A stretch of 49,830 bases of DNA, taken from positions 1-49,830 of the forward strand of contig JAIXZR010000019.1 in the NCBI GenBank assembly GCA_027489455.1, written 5' to 3'. Below the pieces are notes generated by a model. The model was given only the letters and a program-made list of their open reading frames with translations, was not told the DNA's origin and ran no database searches. The position numbers and the translations under genes are program-made. Below are positions 8,762 through 17,833 of this stretch, in pieces; the stretch's first letter is position 1; each line of letters opens with the position of its first letter. Source of the stretch: Rubrivivax sp. (lineage in GTDB: Bacteria > Pseudomonadota > Gammaproteobacteria > Burkholderiales > Burkholderiaceae_C).

Positions 8762-11245
8762 GCTCAGCAGCCGGGACGCGTCCACGTCGAGCTTGGCAAG
8801 CGCGCTGCGCGTGGCGCGCACCGTCAGGGCTTCGTCCTGGGCTGGCAGCAGGTGCCCGGCCTGCAGGTAGGCCGCCAGCCGGTGCTGCTGGAACAGCACG
8901 CAGCGCCCCTGCGAGGTCACGAACAGGCTCAGCTGCTTGCGCATGCCGTGCCAGGCCAGCTGCACGGGTTCGCTGTGGCCGCCGCGGTCCAGCATGTACC
9001 AGCTGCCGACCTGCAGCTCGCGCGCCCAGGCCACCATCGCCGGCGTGGGCATGCTGCCGCCGTCGAGCACCACCTCCAGCTCGCTGCTCTGGTGGCCCGA
9101 AAGATCCAGCACCATCGATTCGTCGATGTCCACGTCCTGCGCGTCGGGCAGCAGTTCTTCCAGGGTCTCCAGCCGTTCCATCAGCTCGCGCAGCCGGTCG
9201 TCGGGGATCACCGCGGCCTTGGCGGTGAAGGCTGCAGCCAGGCTGTTGTTGAGCTGCTGGATCTGCTCGTCCTGGCGCGCCGTGTCCATGCCCGCACTGG
9301 CCATGCCTTCGCGCAGGCTCTTCAGCAGCAGCGGCAGGCGGCGGATGACCTCGGCACGCTCTTCGCGCGTGACCTTGGCGCTGGCGCTCCAGATCAGATC
9401 GGCCGCCGCGCGCTTCATGGTCTTGGTCTGCTCGGCCGGCGCGCCATAACGCACCGCCGTGGTGGCCAGCACGTCGGCCCAGACGTGGAACAGGAACTGG
9501 CGCACGCCTTCCTGCACCGGCACCTCGTTGAGCATGCGGCGCAGCTCGATCGTGTACTGGATCGCCAGCGTCTCGCGCTGCTCCACCTGCTGGGCCAGCG
9601 AGACGCCCTTCTTCGTCGCCTCGTTCTCGTTCTTGAAGTAGTGCTCCAGGAACTTCTCGAATTCGGTCAGCACGGTCTGGAAAACACGGCGGCCGGTGTC
9701 GGGATAGGCCTCGACGACCTGCACCACGCGCTTGATCTCGCGCTCCAGCGCGTCGCTGGTGCTTCCGGCCATGCCGTGCGCTGCGGTGTCGAAGCCCATC
9801 ACGCAGGCGCCCATGCGGTCGATGAGCCGGCGCGCCGGGTGGTCGATGGTGGCGAAGAAGTCGGGTTCGGTCACGGCCACGCGCAGCACCGGCATCTGCA
9901 GCCGCGCAAACCACACGCGCACGCTGGCGGGGATGCGCTCTTCAGTGAGGATGCTCTGGAACAGCAGCGCGACGATTTCGATCGTGGCGCGCTCTTCGGG
10001 CGTGGCCGCCGCCTTCTTCAGCACCTGCTTGCGCTGGTGCAGCTCGTCCAGCATCACCGGCGTGGTGACCAGCGGCTCGCCCTGCTGAGACGTCGGCGCC
10101 AGGCGCTGCTTGATGCCCTGCTGGGCGGTCTCGATCGCCCGCGCCAGTGCCGGCGACAAGCGCGTCGGCACATCGCCTGGCGCCTTCAGGCGCAAGGTCT
10201 GGGTCGACACGCCAAACTGCGGCACATGCCGCCCGATCAGCCGGTTCAGCCGCCCGAGCACGGCCTCGGCGTGATCACGGCTGCGGGCCAGGGGCGCGGC
10301 ACGCGTCATCAGCCGGGTCTCGTCGCCGACGGCACCCCCGGGCAGCCGGGTGAAGCCCGGGCCGCGGCCGGGGCCCGGGCCGAGGCTGTCGTAGCCGGAA
10401 GCGTAGCCCTGCCCAGGCCCGTAACCCCCGCCGGGGCCGGCGCCCGGGCTGGCGTTGGCGCCCCCGTAACCAGAGGGGCCGAAGAGCTGGCTGTCCGTCA
10501 CGCCCCCCATGCCCAGGCCACCGCCACCCGCGGGGTAGCCCATGCCCGTGCCGGCGTGCCAGCCCAGCGGCGCGTTGGGGTGGGTGCGCGAGCGGCGGAT
10601 GAAGGGCCTCAGGTCGACATCGGGCAGCACGTCCTGCGCCACCAGCCAGCGGTTGGTCTCGTGGTAGGCCTCTTCCACCAGCAGGGCGAACTCCTCGTGC
10701 AGCACGGCCTGCAGTTCGCGCCAGCTGTCCAGGGTCTGGCCCGAAGCGCGCCAGGCATCGAACACGATGCGCGCCAGCACATGCGCGCGCAGCAGGTCGT
10801 GCGGGTCGAGCTCGTTGCGCTGTTCCAGAAAGGCCACGCGCGAGCGCAAGTCGGCGAATTCCCAGCTCGCCCGGTCCATGATGGCCAGCGCCAGGCGCGA
10901 CGTGACGATCTCGAGCTCGATCGTGTCGTCGGAGACCAGCGTCAGCGTGTCGCGGGCTGATCCGGCCTGTGGCCACTCAGCGGCCTTGGTGGCCGAGACG
11001 CCCCCCAGCAGCACCTGGCGCAGCCCGGTGACGATGCTGCGGTGCCAGGCCTGCGCGCCCTGGTTCAGGCCGTGCAGCAGATCGCGCCGGCGCTGGAAGG
11101 TGGCGTGCTCGCTGGGCTTGTCCAGCAGGCTGCGGGCGCCTTCCAGAGCGGCCTGGACCAGATCGACCAGCCCCTTGACCAGCTCTTCGGTGTACAGCCT
11201 TCGCGCCTGGCTGGCGATGGTTTCGGGCGAAGCGCTCTGGGCCAT
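8759..11245 (-). CDS. DUF1631 family protein
   Basis: Large protein of 828 residues with no signal peptide or membrane helix, so probably cytoplasmic. It matches the betaproteobacterial DUF1631 family over its length. The N-terminal part includes RRDLLHGLNQGAQAWHRS and the segment MDRASWEFADLRSRVAFLEQ. A Gly/Pro-rich low-complexity linker spans about residues 222-312. The middle is helical (RRVFQTVLTEFEKFLEHYF). The C-terminal 100 residues look like a small beta domain (GSWYMLDRGGHSEPVQLAW, RCVLFQQHRLA) that resembles PilZ-type modules, though I see no RxxxR motif. Function is unknown. It is transcribed away from secF. Confidence 0.85.
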   Translation of the reverse strand: MAQSASPETIASQARRLYTEELVKGLVDLVQAALEGARSLLDKPSEHATFQRRRDLLHGLNQGAQAWHRSIVTGLRQVLLGGVSATKAAEWPQAGSARDTLTLVSDDTIELEIVTSRLALAIMDRASWEFADLRSRVAFLEQRNELDPHDLLRAHVLARIVFDAWRASGQTLDSWRELQAVLHEEFALLVEEAYHETNRWLVAQDVLPDVDLRPFIRRSRTHPNAPLGWHAGTGMGYPAGGGGLGMGGVTDSQLFGPSGYGGANASPGAGPGGGYGPGQGYASGYDSLGPGPGRGPGFTRLPGGAVGDETRLMTRAAPLARSRDHAEAVLGRLNRLIGRHVPQFGVSTQTLRLKAPGDVPTRLSPALARAIETAQQGIKQRLAPTSQQGEPLVTTPVMLDELHQRKQVLKKAAATPEERATIEIVALLFQSILTEERIPASVRVWFARLQMPVLRVAVTEPDFFATIDHPARRLIDRMGACVMGFDTAAHGMAGSTSDALEREIKRVVQVVEAYPDTGRRVFQTVLTEFEKFLEHYFKNENEATKKGVSLAQQVEQRETLAIQYTIELRRMLNEVPVQEGVRQFLFHVWADVLATTAVRYGAPAEQTKTMKRAAADLIWSASAKVTREERAEVIRRLPLLLKSLREGMASAGMDTARQDEQIQQLNNSLAAAFTAKAAVIPDDRLRELMERLETLEELLPDAQDVDIDESMVLDLSGHQSSELEVVLDGGSMPTPAMVAWARELQVGSWYMLDRGGHSEPVQLAWHGMRKQLSLFVTSQGRCVLFQQHRLAAYLQAGHLLPAQDEALTVRATRSALAKLDVDASRLLS

Positions 11246-11295
11246 GTCAGCGGGTGGCGGGCGGCGGGGGTTTCCTGGAGGATGCCCCGTTCACT

Positions 11296-12333
11296 CTACA
11301 CCACGGCCCCGGCGTTGGGGTCGTTGGGATCGGCATCCTTCGACGGCCCGGCCTTGATCAGGTCCTCGCGCTTGACACCCAGCCACATCGCGATGCCTGC
11401 AGCGACGAAGATCGACGAGTAGATGCCGAACAGGATGCCGATCGTCAGTGCCACTGCAAAGTAATGCAGCGTGGGGCCGCCGAAGATCAGCATCGACAGC
11501 ACCATGATCTGCGTGCTGCCGTGGGTGATCACGGTGCGGCTGATGGTGCTGGTGATGGCGTTGTCGATCACCTGCGGCGTCGTCAGCTTGCGGTACTTGC
11601 GGAAGACCTCGCGGACGCGGTCGAAGATCACCACCGATTCGTTCACCGAATAGCCCAGCACCGCCAGGATCGCCGCCAGCACCGCCAGCGAGAACTCCCA
11701 CTGGAAGAAGGCGAAGAAGCCCAGGATGATGATGACGTCGTGCAGGTTGGCGATGATGCCGGCGACCGAGAACTTCCACTCGAAGCGCATCGCCAGGTAG
11801 GCCATGATCCCGAAGATCGTCACGGCCAGCGCGATCGCGCCGTCACGCGCCAGCTCGGCGCCCACCGACGGGCCCACGACCTCGGTGCGCTGCAGCTTCA
11901 CGGGCTCCGCGCCGCTGGCCACCGTGCACGAAGGCCGGCTCACGGATTCGCCTTCGGCCGTGGTGTACTGCTTGGTGCCCACGGTGCCGGTCTCGGCCTT
12001 GCACAGCTCGGCGAACACGCGGCTGGCGACTTCGGTCTGCTTCACGCCGCCGCGCACCGGCAGGCGGATCAGCACGTCGCGCGAGGTGCCGAACTTCTGC
12101 ACCTGCACTTCGCCGAAGCCCATGGCCTCGACGGTGGCGCGGGTGCGGTTGATGTCGGCAGTCTGGGCGTACTCGACTTCCATCACCGTGCCACCGGTGA
12201 ATTCGATCGACAGGTGCAGGCCGCGCGTGACCAGGAAGAAGACAGCCAGCCCGAAGGTGACGAACGAGATCACGTTGAACACCAGCGCGTGGCGCATGAA
12301 CGGGATGTCGCGGCTGATTCGGAAGAATTCCAT
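11296..12333 (-). CDS. secF: Protein translocase subunit SecF
   Basis: Inner-membrane RND-like subunit of the SecDF complex, which uses the proton gradient to help SecYEG export. The 345-residue product begins MEFFRISRDIPFMRHA and has the periplasmic-domain entry IEFTGGTVMEV, then the C-terminal transmembrane block with FEWKFSVAGIIANLHDVIIILG, GYSVNESVVIFDRVRE and TISRTVITHG. The VNES/VIFDR helix is the proton-path segment of the family. The start ATG has an AGGAG Shine-Dalgarno sequence and lies 17 nt after secD. The stop is TAG. Confidence 0.97.
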   Translation of the reverse strand: MEFFRISRDIPFMRHALVFNVISFVTFGLAVFFLVTRGLHLSIEFTGGTVMEVEYAQTADINRTRATVEAMGFGEVQVQKFGTSRDVLIRLPVRGGVKQTEVASRVFAELCKAETGTVGTKQYTTAEGESVSRPSCTVASGAEPVKLQRTEVVGPSVGAELARDGAIALAVTIFGIMAYLAMRFEWKFSVAGIIANLHDVIIILGFFAFFQWEFSLAVLAAILAVLGYSVNESVVIFDRVREVFRKYRKLTTPQVIDNAITSTISRTVITHGSTQIMVLSMLIFGGPTLHYFAVALTIGILFGIYSSIFVAAGIAMWLGVKREDLIKAGPSKDADPNDPNAGAVV

Positions 12334-12350
12334 GCGGTGTGCTCCTGGTG

Positions 12351-14255
12351 TCAGGCTTCAGCCTGGGTTTCGCCCGCGGGCTTGCCGGCCGGCGGCGTCG
12401 TGCCGGGGCGCCAGACCTGCCCGATCGACACGGACTTCAGCCGCTTCTTGCCGCCGTACCACAGGTTCACCAACCCGCGCGAGAACATCACGGCGCTGAA
12501 CATGCTGGTCAGGATCCCCAGGCAGTGCACGACGGCGAAGCCGCGCACCGGCCCCGAGCCGAAGGCCAGCAGCGCCAGCCCCGCGATCAGCGTGGTGATG
12601 TTGCTGTCCAGGATCGTGCCCCAGGCGCGGTCATAGCCGGCATGGATGGCAGCCTGAGGCGCAGCGCCGTTGCGCAACTCTTCGCGCACACGCTCGTTGA
12701 TCAGCACGTTGGCGTCGATGGCCATGCCCAGCGTCAGCGCGATGGCGGCCATGCCAGGCAGCGTGAGCGTGGCCTGCAGCATCGACAGCACGGCCACCAG
12801 CAGCAGCAGGTTGAAGGCCAGCGCGATCGAGCTGAAGACACCGAACAGCAGGTAGTAGGCGCACATGAACACCGCGATCGCGATGAAGCCGTACAGCACG
12901 CTGTTGAAGCCCTGGGCGATGTTCTCGGCACCCAGGCTGGGGCCGATGGTGCGTTCTTCGATGATCTCCATCGGCGCGGCCAGGCTGCCGGCGCGCAGCA
13001 GCAGGGCCTGGTCGCTGGCTTCCTGGGTCGTCATGCGGCCGCTGATCTGCACCCGGCCGCCGGCGATCTCGCTGCGGATCACGGGCGCGGTCACGACCTC
13101 GCCCTTGCCCTTCTCGAACAGCACGATGGCCATGCGCTTGCCGACGTTGTCGCGCGTCACGTCCTTGAAGATGCGCGCGCCCTTGGCGTCCAGCGTCAGG
13201 TTGACGGTGGGCTCCTGCGTCTGGCTGTCGAAGCCGGGCTGGGCATCGGTGAGGTTCTCGCCGGTCAGGATGACCTGGCGGTACAGGATGATCGGCGCCT
13301 GGCCGCGTTCGACGAAGCGTTCGCTGCCAAAGGGCACCGGCGCGGCGCCGCGCTCGGCCTCGCGCGCTTCCGCGGTCTCGTTGACCATGCGGATCTCCAG
13401 CGTCGCGGTGCGGCCGATGATGTCCTTGGCCTTGGCCGTGTCCTGCACACCCGGCAGCTGCACGACCACGCGGTCCAGGCCCTGCTGCTGGATCACGGGT
13501 TCGCTCACGCCGAGTTCGTTGACGCGGTTGTGCAGCGTCGTGATGTTCTGCTTGACGGCCTGCTCCTGCACTCGGCGTGCGGCTTCGGGCTTCAGGCTGC
13601 CGCTCAGGCGCAAGTCGCTGCCCGCCCCGGCCAGCGCCCATTGCAGGTCCGGGAACTGCTCGGTCAGCACGGCCTGCGCCTGGTCGGCCAGCGCGGTGTC
13701 GCGCACGCGCACATCGACGTTGTTGCCGTCACGCGTCACACCGCCATGGCGGATGTTCTTTTCGCGCAGCACGGTGCGCACGTCGCCAGCCAGGGATTCG
13801 GCGCGCTTGGTCAGCGCGGCCTTCATGTCCACCTGCATCAGGAAGTGCACGCCCCCGCGCAGGTCCAGCCCCAGGTACATGGGCAGCGCGCGCAGCTTGC
13901 CCATCCATTCCGGGCTGCGCGACAGCAAATTCAGCGCGACGATGTAGCTCGGGTCGCTGGCGTCGGGGTTCAGGGCCTTGCTGATCGCGTCCTTGGCCTT
14001 GATCTGGGTGTCGGTGTCGCCAAAGCGCGCCTTCACCGAGTTGCCTTCGAACTGCACGAAATCGGCCTTCAGCCCGGCGTCGTCCAGGACCTTCTGCACG
14101 CGCGGGGCGATGCTCGCATCCAGCTTCAGCGTCGCCTTGCCGCTGGACACCTGCACTGCCGGCGCCTCGCCGTAGAAATTGGGCACGGTGTAGAGCAGAC
14201 CGACGAGCAACGCGACGAGAAGGATCGCGTACTTCCACAGCGGATAGCGGTTCAT
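12351..14255 (-). CDS. secD: Protein translocase subunit SecD
   Basis: Inner-membrane subunit of SecDF with a large periplasmic domain. At 634 residues it has the normal length. It begins MNRYPLWKYAILLVALLVG and has LGLDLRGGVHFLMQVD, the repeat-type porter domain (RVNELGVSEPVIQQQG, VQLPGVQDTAKA), PLLLRAG-like LLLRAGSLAAP and the transmembrane block with LTLPGMAAIALTLGMAIDANVLINERVREEL. The Asp in GMAIDANV is the conserved membrane acidic residue. The ATG is preceded by AGGA. It sits between yajC (147 bp upstream) and secF (17 bp downstream), the standard operon. Confidence 0.97.
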   Translation of the reverse strand: MNRYPLWKYAILLVALLVGLLYTVPNFYGEAPAVQVSSGKATLKLDASIAPRVQKVLDDAGLKADFVQFEGNSVKARFGDTDTQIKAKDAISKALNPDASDPSYIVALNLLSRSPEWMGKLRALPMYLGLDLRGGVHFLMQVDMKAALTKRAESLAGDVRTVLREKNIRHGGVTRDGNNVDVRVRDTALADQAQAVLTEQFPDLQWALAGAGSDLRLSGSLKPEAARRVQEQAVKQNITTLHNRVNELGVSEPVIQQQGLDRVVVQLPGVQDTAKAKDIIGRTATLEIRMVNETAEAREAERGAAPVPFGSERFVERGQAPIILYRQVILTGENLTDAQPGFDSQTQEPTVNLTLDAKGARIFKDVTRDNVGKRMAIVLFEKGKGEVVTAPVIRSEIAGGRVQISGRMTTQEASDQALLLRAGSLAAPMEIIEERTIGPSLGAENIAQGFNSVLYGFIAIAVFMCAYYLLFGVFSSIALAFNLLLLVAVLSMLQATLTLPGMAAIALTLGMAIDANVLINERVREELRNGAAPQAAIHAGYDRAWGTILDSNITTLIAGLALLAFGSGPVRGFAVVHCLGILTSMFSAVMFSRGLVNLWYGGKKRLKSVSIGQVWRPGTTPPAGKPAGETQAEA

Positions 14256-14267
14256 GGGGCTTCCTGG

Positions 14268-14287
14268 GGCCCCGCGCGGGCGGGGCC
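14268..14287. promoter_or_regulatory. Perfect 8-bp hairpin next to the secD ribosome-binding site
   Basis: GGCCCCGC and GCGGGGCC form an 8-bp perfect stem with the loop GCGG. It lies in the 147-bp yajC-secD gap and ends about 2 nt before the AGGA of secD. It could attenuate read-through from yajC or affect ribosome access. The rest of the gap is very GC-rich and holds no gene. Confidence 0.4.
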
Positions 14288-14402
14288 GGGCGGGCTGGGG
14301 GTGGATGGGCGGGGGCAGCTCCCGGGCCCGGCGCCGGCAGCCCGGCGGGGCCGGGCCTGGCCGGCAAGCGGGCGGGCGCCGCGGTGGTCAGCGATGGCGC
14401 CC

Positions 14403-14723
14403 TTACTTGAAAGTGCCCTTGGGCAGCACCTGGATCACGGCGGCGCGCTGCACCTGCAGCTCGACATTGTCCGAGACCTCGATGTGCACGAAGGTCTCGC
14501 CAAGCTTGGCCACGCGGCCCACCACGCCGCCGCCGATCACGACTTCGTCGCCCTTGGCCAGCGCGTCGATCATGGCCTTGTGCTCCTTCTGCTTCTTCAT
14601 CTGGGGCCGGATCATGATGAAGTAAAGCACCACGAACATCAGCACCAGCGGCAGCAGGCTGAGCAGGGTGGATTCGGTACTGCCCGGGGTGGTGGCCTGG
14701 GCGTAGGCAGAAGAGATGAACAC
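14403..14723 (-). CDS. yajC: Preprotein translocase subunit YajC
   Basis: Small single-pass inner-membrane protein (106 residues) that associates with SecDF. It has one membrane helix (LLSLLPLVLMFVVLYFIMI) followed by the signature RPQMKKQKEHK and the cytoplasmic KGDEVVIGGGVVGRVAKL segment. The start is GTG at 14721-14723 with a weak AGGACC upstream. In many bacteria queA-tgt precede yajC; here the upstream neighbour is the large O-antigen-ligase-like gene on the same strand, and the usual tRNA-modification genes are absent. Confidence 0.95.
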   Translation of the reverse strand: MFISSAYAQATTPGSTESTLLSLLPLVLMFVVLYFIMIRPQMKKQKEHKAMIDALAKGDEVVIGGGVVGRVAKLGETFVHIEVSDNVELQVQRAAVIQVLPKGTFK

Positions 14724-14872
14724 GGTGGGAAGGTCCTGTCGCGGGGGGCCTGGCGGCAGCGTGCTGCCGGCATGGGCCGTTCGGAGGGGGTCTGGGCGGG
14801 CCGGGGCGCCGGTGCAGCCGGGCCAGTGCCCGATCCGCCGGTGGCCCCTGCAGCAATCCAGGGCAACCCGCT

Positions 14873-14878
14873 ATTTTA
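14873..14878 (-). promoter_or_regulatory. Candidate -10 element for yajC-secD-secF
   Basis: TAAAAT on the minus strand matches five of six consensus positions and overlaps the TAA stop of the upstream 985-codon gene. A weak -35 candidate (ACAACA) lies 17 bp upstream. It would give a leader of about 140 nt before yajC; that leader contains no gene. Confidence 0.4.
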
Positions 14879-17833
14879 GGCCTTGGCTGCCGCAGTGTTG
14901 TTGCGCGGGCCGTCACCGGCCGGCCAGGTGGGCGCTGGCGGATGCGGGGCGGGGCGGGGTACGCGGGGTGGCCGCCGCCGCCCGGGCACCGTCAGGGCCA
15001 GCGCCAGCCAGGCGGCGAGCAGGAAGGCCAGGCGCGGAACATCGAACAGCCCGTGCCCGGCCGCCACCAGCGCCAGCCCGGCCCCGGCGCCGGCCAGCGG
15101 CGCCGCCAGGCGGCGCCTGCGGGCTGCCCCCAGCGTCAGCCGCCACAGCGCCCAGCCCGCGGCCCCGGCCCAGGCCAGCAGGCCCAGCAGCCCCTGGTCC
15201 ACCAGCAGCTGCAGCGGGGTGCTGGCCACGGGCAGACCGGGGCTTTCGCGCGCCAGGTGCCAATGCGCCAGGCCGGCGTCGAAGCTGCCGTTGCGCAGCA
15301 ACTCGGCGCCGCGGCCGTCGACCAGGCTCACGCTGTCGATGTCCAGCCGCAGGCCCGGCGCATCCAGCGCCAGCGCCAGGCCCGTGGGCCGCAGCGCCGA
15401 CCAGCCCCCCGCCGGCGGCAGCGGGCCTTGCAGGGGCAGGGTCAGGGTCTGCCAGGCGCCGTCGCCCGCCACCGCCAGGCGCTGCGTGGCACTGGCGCAC
15501 AGCCGCCGCGGGCCGCTCAAGCCGGCGCAGACCTCGGCCACCAGCCGGGGGCCGGTGGCGGCATCGGCGGGCGAGAGCACGCGCGGCGCCGGCTCGGCCG
15601 GGGGCGCGGCCAGGCTGGCGGGCGGCTCGGCCACGGGCTCGGCAGCAGCGGCAGCCACAGCGGCAGCCGGGCCGCCTGCCGCGCTGTCCAGCGCCGCCGC
15701 GGCTGCGCTGGCCGCTTCGGCCGGTGCCGCCAGGCGCAGCACGACCTGCACCGTGGCCACGGCCGCCGGCCCGGGCTCGGGCAGCGCCACCTGCTGCGAC
15801 AGGCGCCAGGGCAGGCCCAGCCCGGGCACGGGGGCGGCACCGGGCAGTTCCACCAGCCAGCCGTCGGTATGGCGCTGCAGGCGCAAGTCACCGGCAGGCG
15901 GCACTTCGCTGCCGGGCGCGGAGGCCGCCAGCGCGGGCGGAGCCATGCCCAGATCGGCGCTGCGGCCCAGGCCGCGGCCCAGCAGCCAGTCGCCCGGGCC
16001 CTGCAGTGCCTGCAGGCCTTGCAGCCACTGCAGCTGCCAGGCCTGGCCGTGTCGGGCCCACTGCTGCAGCCGGTCGGGCCAGGGCGTGCGCACCAGCACC
16101 GCAGCCAGCAAGGCGGTGATGGCCAGCATCGCCACCAGGCCCGATTGCCAGCTCAGACTGTCGGGCCAGCCCGGCTGACGGCGCAGCGTGCTCCAGGCCA
16201 GCGCCAGCAACAGCACGGCGGCGGCGATCAGCGCCGGGCCCAGGGCCGCGGCGCCGCCGCTGCGCCAGGCCACCGCGGGCAGGGCCAGCATCACCGCGAC
16301 CGCCGCGGCCAGCGCCAGCAGCACCGCGGCTGGCCGCCCCTGCACGTAAGCCACGCCCAGGGCCAGCGCCGCGGCTGCCCAGGCCCCGGCATAGACCGCC
16401 AGGGCGCCGTCGTCGTGGGCGGACATCGCCCAGCCCAGCACCAGCAGGCCCAGCAGGCCGCCGGTGGCCATCGCCAGCACCAGGCTGCGGGTGGGCAGCC
16501 GGCTGCCCAGGGCCTGCAGCGGCAGCACCCAAGCCGCCGCGCCCAGCAGCGCCGCCAGGCCGCGCCAGCCGCTGCCGGGGGTGACCAGCAAGGCCAGGAC
16601 GGCGAAGCCCAGCGCCAGCGGCAGGCCTGGCCACAGCCCGACCGCGTGGGCCGGCGAGACGACCGCCGCCCGAGGGGGCAGGGGCTCGAACTGGCTCAGC
16701 TGGCCGAACTGGCTGAGCTGGCTGTGCTGGCTGTTCGGCCACGGCGCCGGGGGGCGCGGCGGTCGGCCGGCCCAGGCGGCAGCCAGGGCCCGGCCGGCGC
16801 GCGAAGGCCCCGGGGCCGGCCGGCCCCTGCTCTGCGGCTGTGGCGCACTGGACGGGGCCAGCAGCAGGTAGATCACCAGCGCCAGGGGCACCGCGAGGTA
16901 GGCCGCGGCAGAAAAGCTGACGACGCACGCATGCGCCCCCAGGGCCAGCGCCAGCACGGGCAGCACCGCATCGCGCGGCCGCGGGGCGTGCGCCCAGGCC
17001 GCAGCGGCAAAGGGCATGCCCACCGCCAGCAGCACGGGCAGGGCGGCCGGCCCGGCCTGCACGCCCCAGAACAGGCGGCCGGCCGGGACATCGCCGGCCA
17101 CGTCCAGCAGGCCGCCCAGGCCGTAGGCCAGGCGTTCCCAGAGCACGGCCAGGCCGGCCACCAGCAGCATCGCGCTGAAGGCCTGGGTCAGGCGCGTCGT
17201 GGTGCCGGCCGGATCGTCGCGCCAGCCGGCACGCAGCAGCGGCAGCAACAGGCAGGCGCCCAGCACGCCCTTGGCCAGCCGCAACCGGTCGGCCGGGTCG
17301 CCGCGGCCCTGCCACCAGCCGAAGCTGTCGCCACCCGCTGCCTGCAGGCCCGTCCACAGCGCCAGCAGCGTGCACAGCAGCACCGGCCACAGCCAGGCCG
17401 TGGCGGCGCTGTAGCCGGGGGCGGGTTCGGTTTCGGCCTGGACCTGGTCCCAGGCCAGGCGGCCGCAGCCGCCGGCCGCCACGGCCAGCAGCAGCAGATC
17501 GAACTCTTCGACCGCCTGCCAGCCCGTCCACGGGGCCAGGCCGGCCAGCGGCAGCGCCGGCAGCACGATGAACGGCCAGACCTTGGGCGACAGCGCCGTC
17601 GCGACCGCCACGCCAGCGGCGGCCAGGAAGGCCACCCCCGGCGCCAGCGGGTGGTGCCAGGCCAGGAACAGCGCCAGGAAGGCCGACAGCGCCGCCAGCG
17701 TCGTCAGGCCGATGGCGCCCAGGAACAGCCGGGCACCGTCGATGCGGACGCGGCGATGGCGGCGTGCCGAAGTGCGCGTGCGCTGGCGCCGGGGGCGGCT
17801 GCCCCGGCGTGAAGATCGCGGCTCGCCGCTCAT
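14876..17833 (-). CDS. Large O-antigen-ligase-like polytopic membrane protein
   Basis: Product of 985 residues. The N-terminal tail is very basic (about residues 8-30, many Arg). It is followed by many hydrophobic helices to about residue 585, then a soluble stretch to about 875 with a CBM-like segment LLRNGSFDAGLAHWHL, and finally more helices. The motif LLVDQGLLGLLAWAG before the last helices resembles the Wzy/WaaL (O-antigen polymerase/ligase) family. That places it as a possible polymerase or ligase in the exopolysaccharide locus. A tripeptide repeat SQx lies near residues 364-383. The start is ATG at 17831-17833. It is divergent from the beta-helix gene, 141 bp away. The extra soluble domain makes it roughly twice the usual family length. 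Confidence 0.7.
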   Translation of the reverse strand: MSGEPRSSRRGSRPRRQRTRTSARRHRRVRIDGARLFLGAIGLTTLAALSAFLALFLAWHHPLAPGVAFLAAAGVAVATALSPKVWPFIVLPALPLAGLAPWTGWQAVEEFDLLLLAVAAGGCGRLAWDQVQAETEPAPGYSAATAWLWPVLLCTLLALWTGLQAAGGDSFGWWQGRGDPADRLRLAKGVLGACLLLPLLRAGWRDDPAGTTTRLTQAFSAMLLVAGLAVLWERLAYGLGGLLDVAGDVPAGRLFWGVQAGPAALPVLLAVGMPFAAAAWAHAPRPRDAVLPVLALALGAHACVVSFSAAAYLAVPLALVIYLLLAPSSAPQPQSRGRPAPGPSRAGRALAAAWAGRPPRPPAPWPNSQHSQLSQFGQLSQFEPLPPRAAVVSPAHAVGLWPGLPLALGFAVLALLVTPGSGWRGLAALLGAAAWVLPLQALGSRLPTRSLVLAMATGGLLGLLVLGWAMSAHDDGALAVYAGAWAAAALALGVAYVQGRPAAVLLALAAAVAVMLALPAVAWRSGGAAALGPALIAAAVLLLALAWSTLRRQPGWPDSLSWQSGLVAMLAITALLAAVLVRTPWPDRLQQWARHGQAWQLQWLQGLQALQGPGDWLLGRGLGRSADLGMAPPALAASAPGSEVPPAGDLRLQRHTDGWLVELPGAAPVPGLGLPWRLSQQVALPEPGPAAVATVQVVLRLAAPAEAASAAAAALDSAAGGPAAAVAAAAAEPVAEPPASLAAPPAEPAPRVLSPADAATGPRLVAEVCAGLSGPRRLCASATQRLAVAGDGAWQTLTLPLQGPLPPAGGWSALRPTGLALALDAPGLRLDIDSVSLVDGRGAELLRNGSFDAGLAHWHLARESPGLPVASTPLQLLVDQGLLGLLAWAGAAGWALWRLTLGAARRRRLAAPLAGAGAGLALVAAGHGLFDVPRLAFLLAAWLALALTVPGRRRPPRVPRPAPHPPAPTWPAGDGPRNNTAAAKA
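16688..16741. repeat. 9-bp in-frame tandem repeat in the O-antigen-ligase-like gene
   Basis: Six consecutive 9-mers, of which five follow the pattern [GC]NNCTGGC[TC] on the plus strand (GAACTGGCT, CAGCTGGCC, GAACTGGCT, GAGCTGGCT, GTGCTGGCT). On the coding strand they spell SQH-SQL-SQF-GQL-SQF. Because the unit is a multiple of 3, copy-number changes would keep the frame. Confidence 0.8.

Noticed and set aside
8852-10960. 702-codon open frame on the plus strand opposite the DUF1631 gene
   Set aside because: Antisense shadow with no recognisable domain; the minus-strand frame matches DUF1631 along its length.
12339-14879. 846-codon open frame on the plus strand across secD and yajC
   Set aside because: It is antisense to well-supported secD and yajC and has the typical Gln/His/Arg-rich shadow composition.
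14942-17812. 956-codon open frame on the plus strand opposite the O-antigen-ligase-like gene
   Set aside because: Its translation is dominated by Gln, Arg, Gly and His with no family motif. It is the antisense frame of a GC-rich real gene with clear membrane helices.
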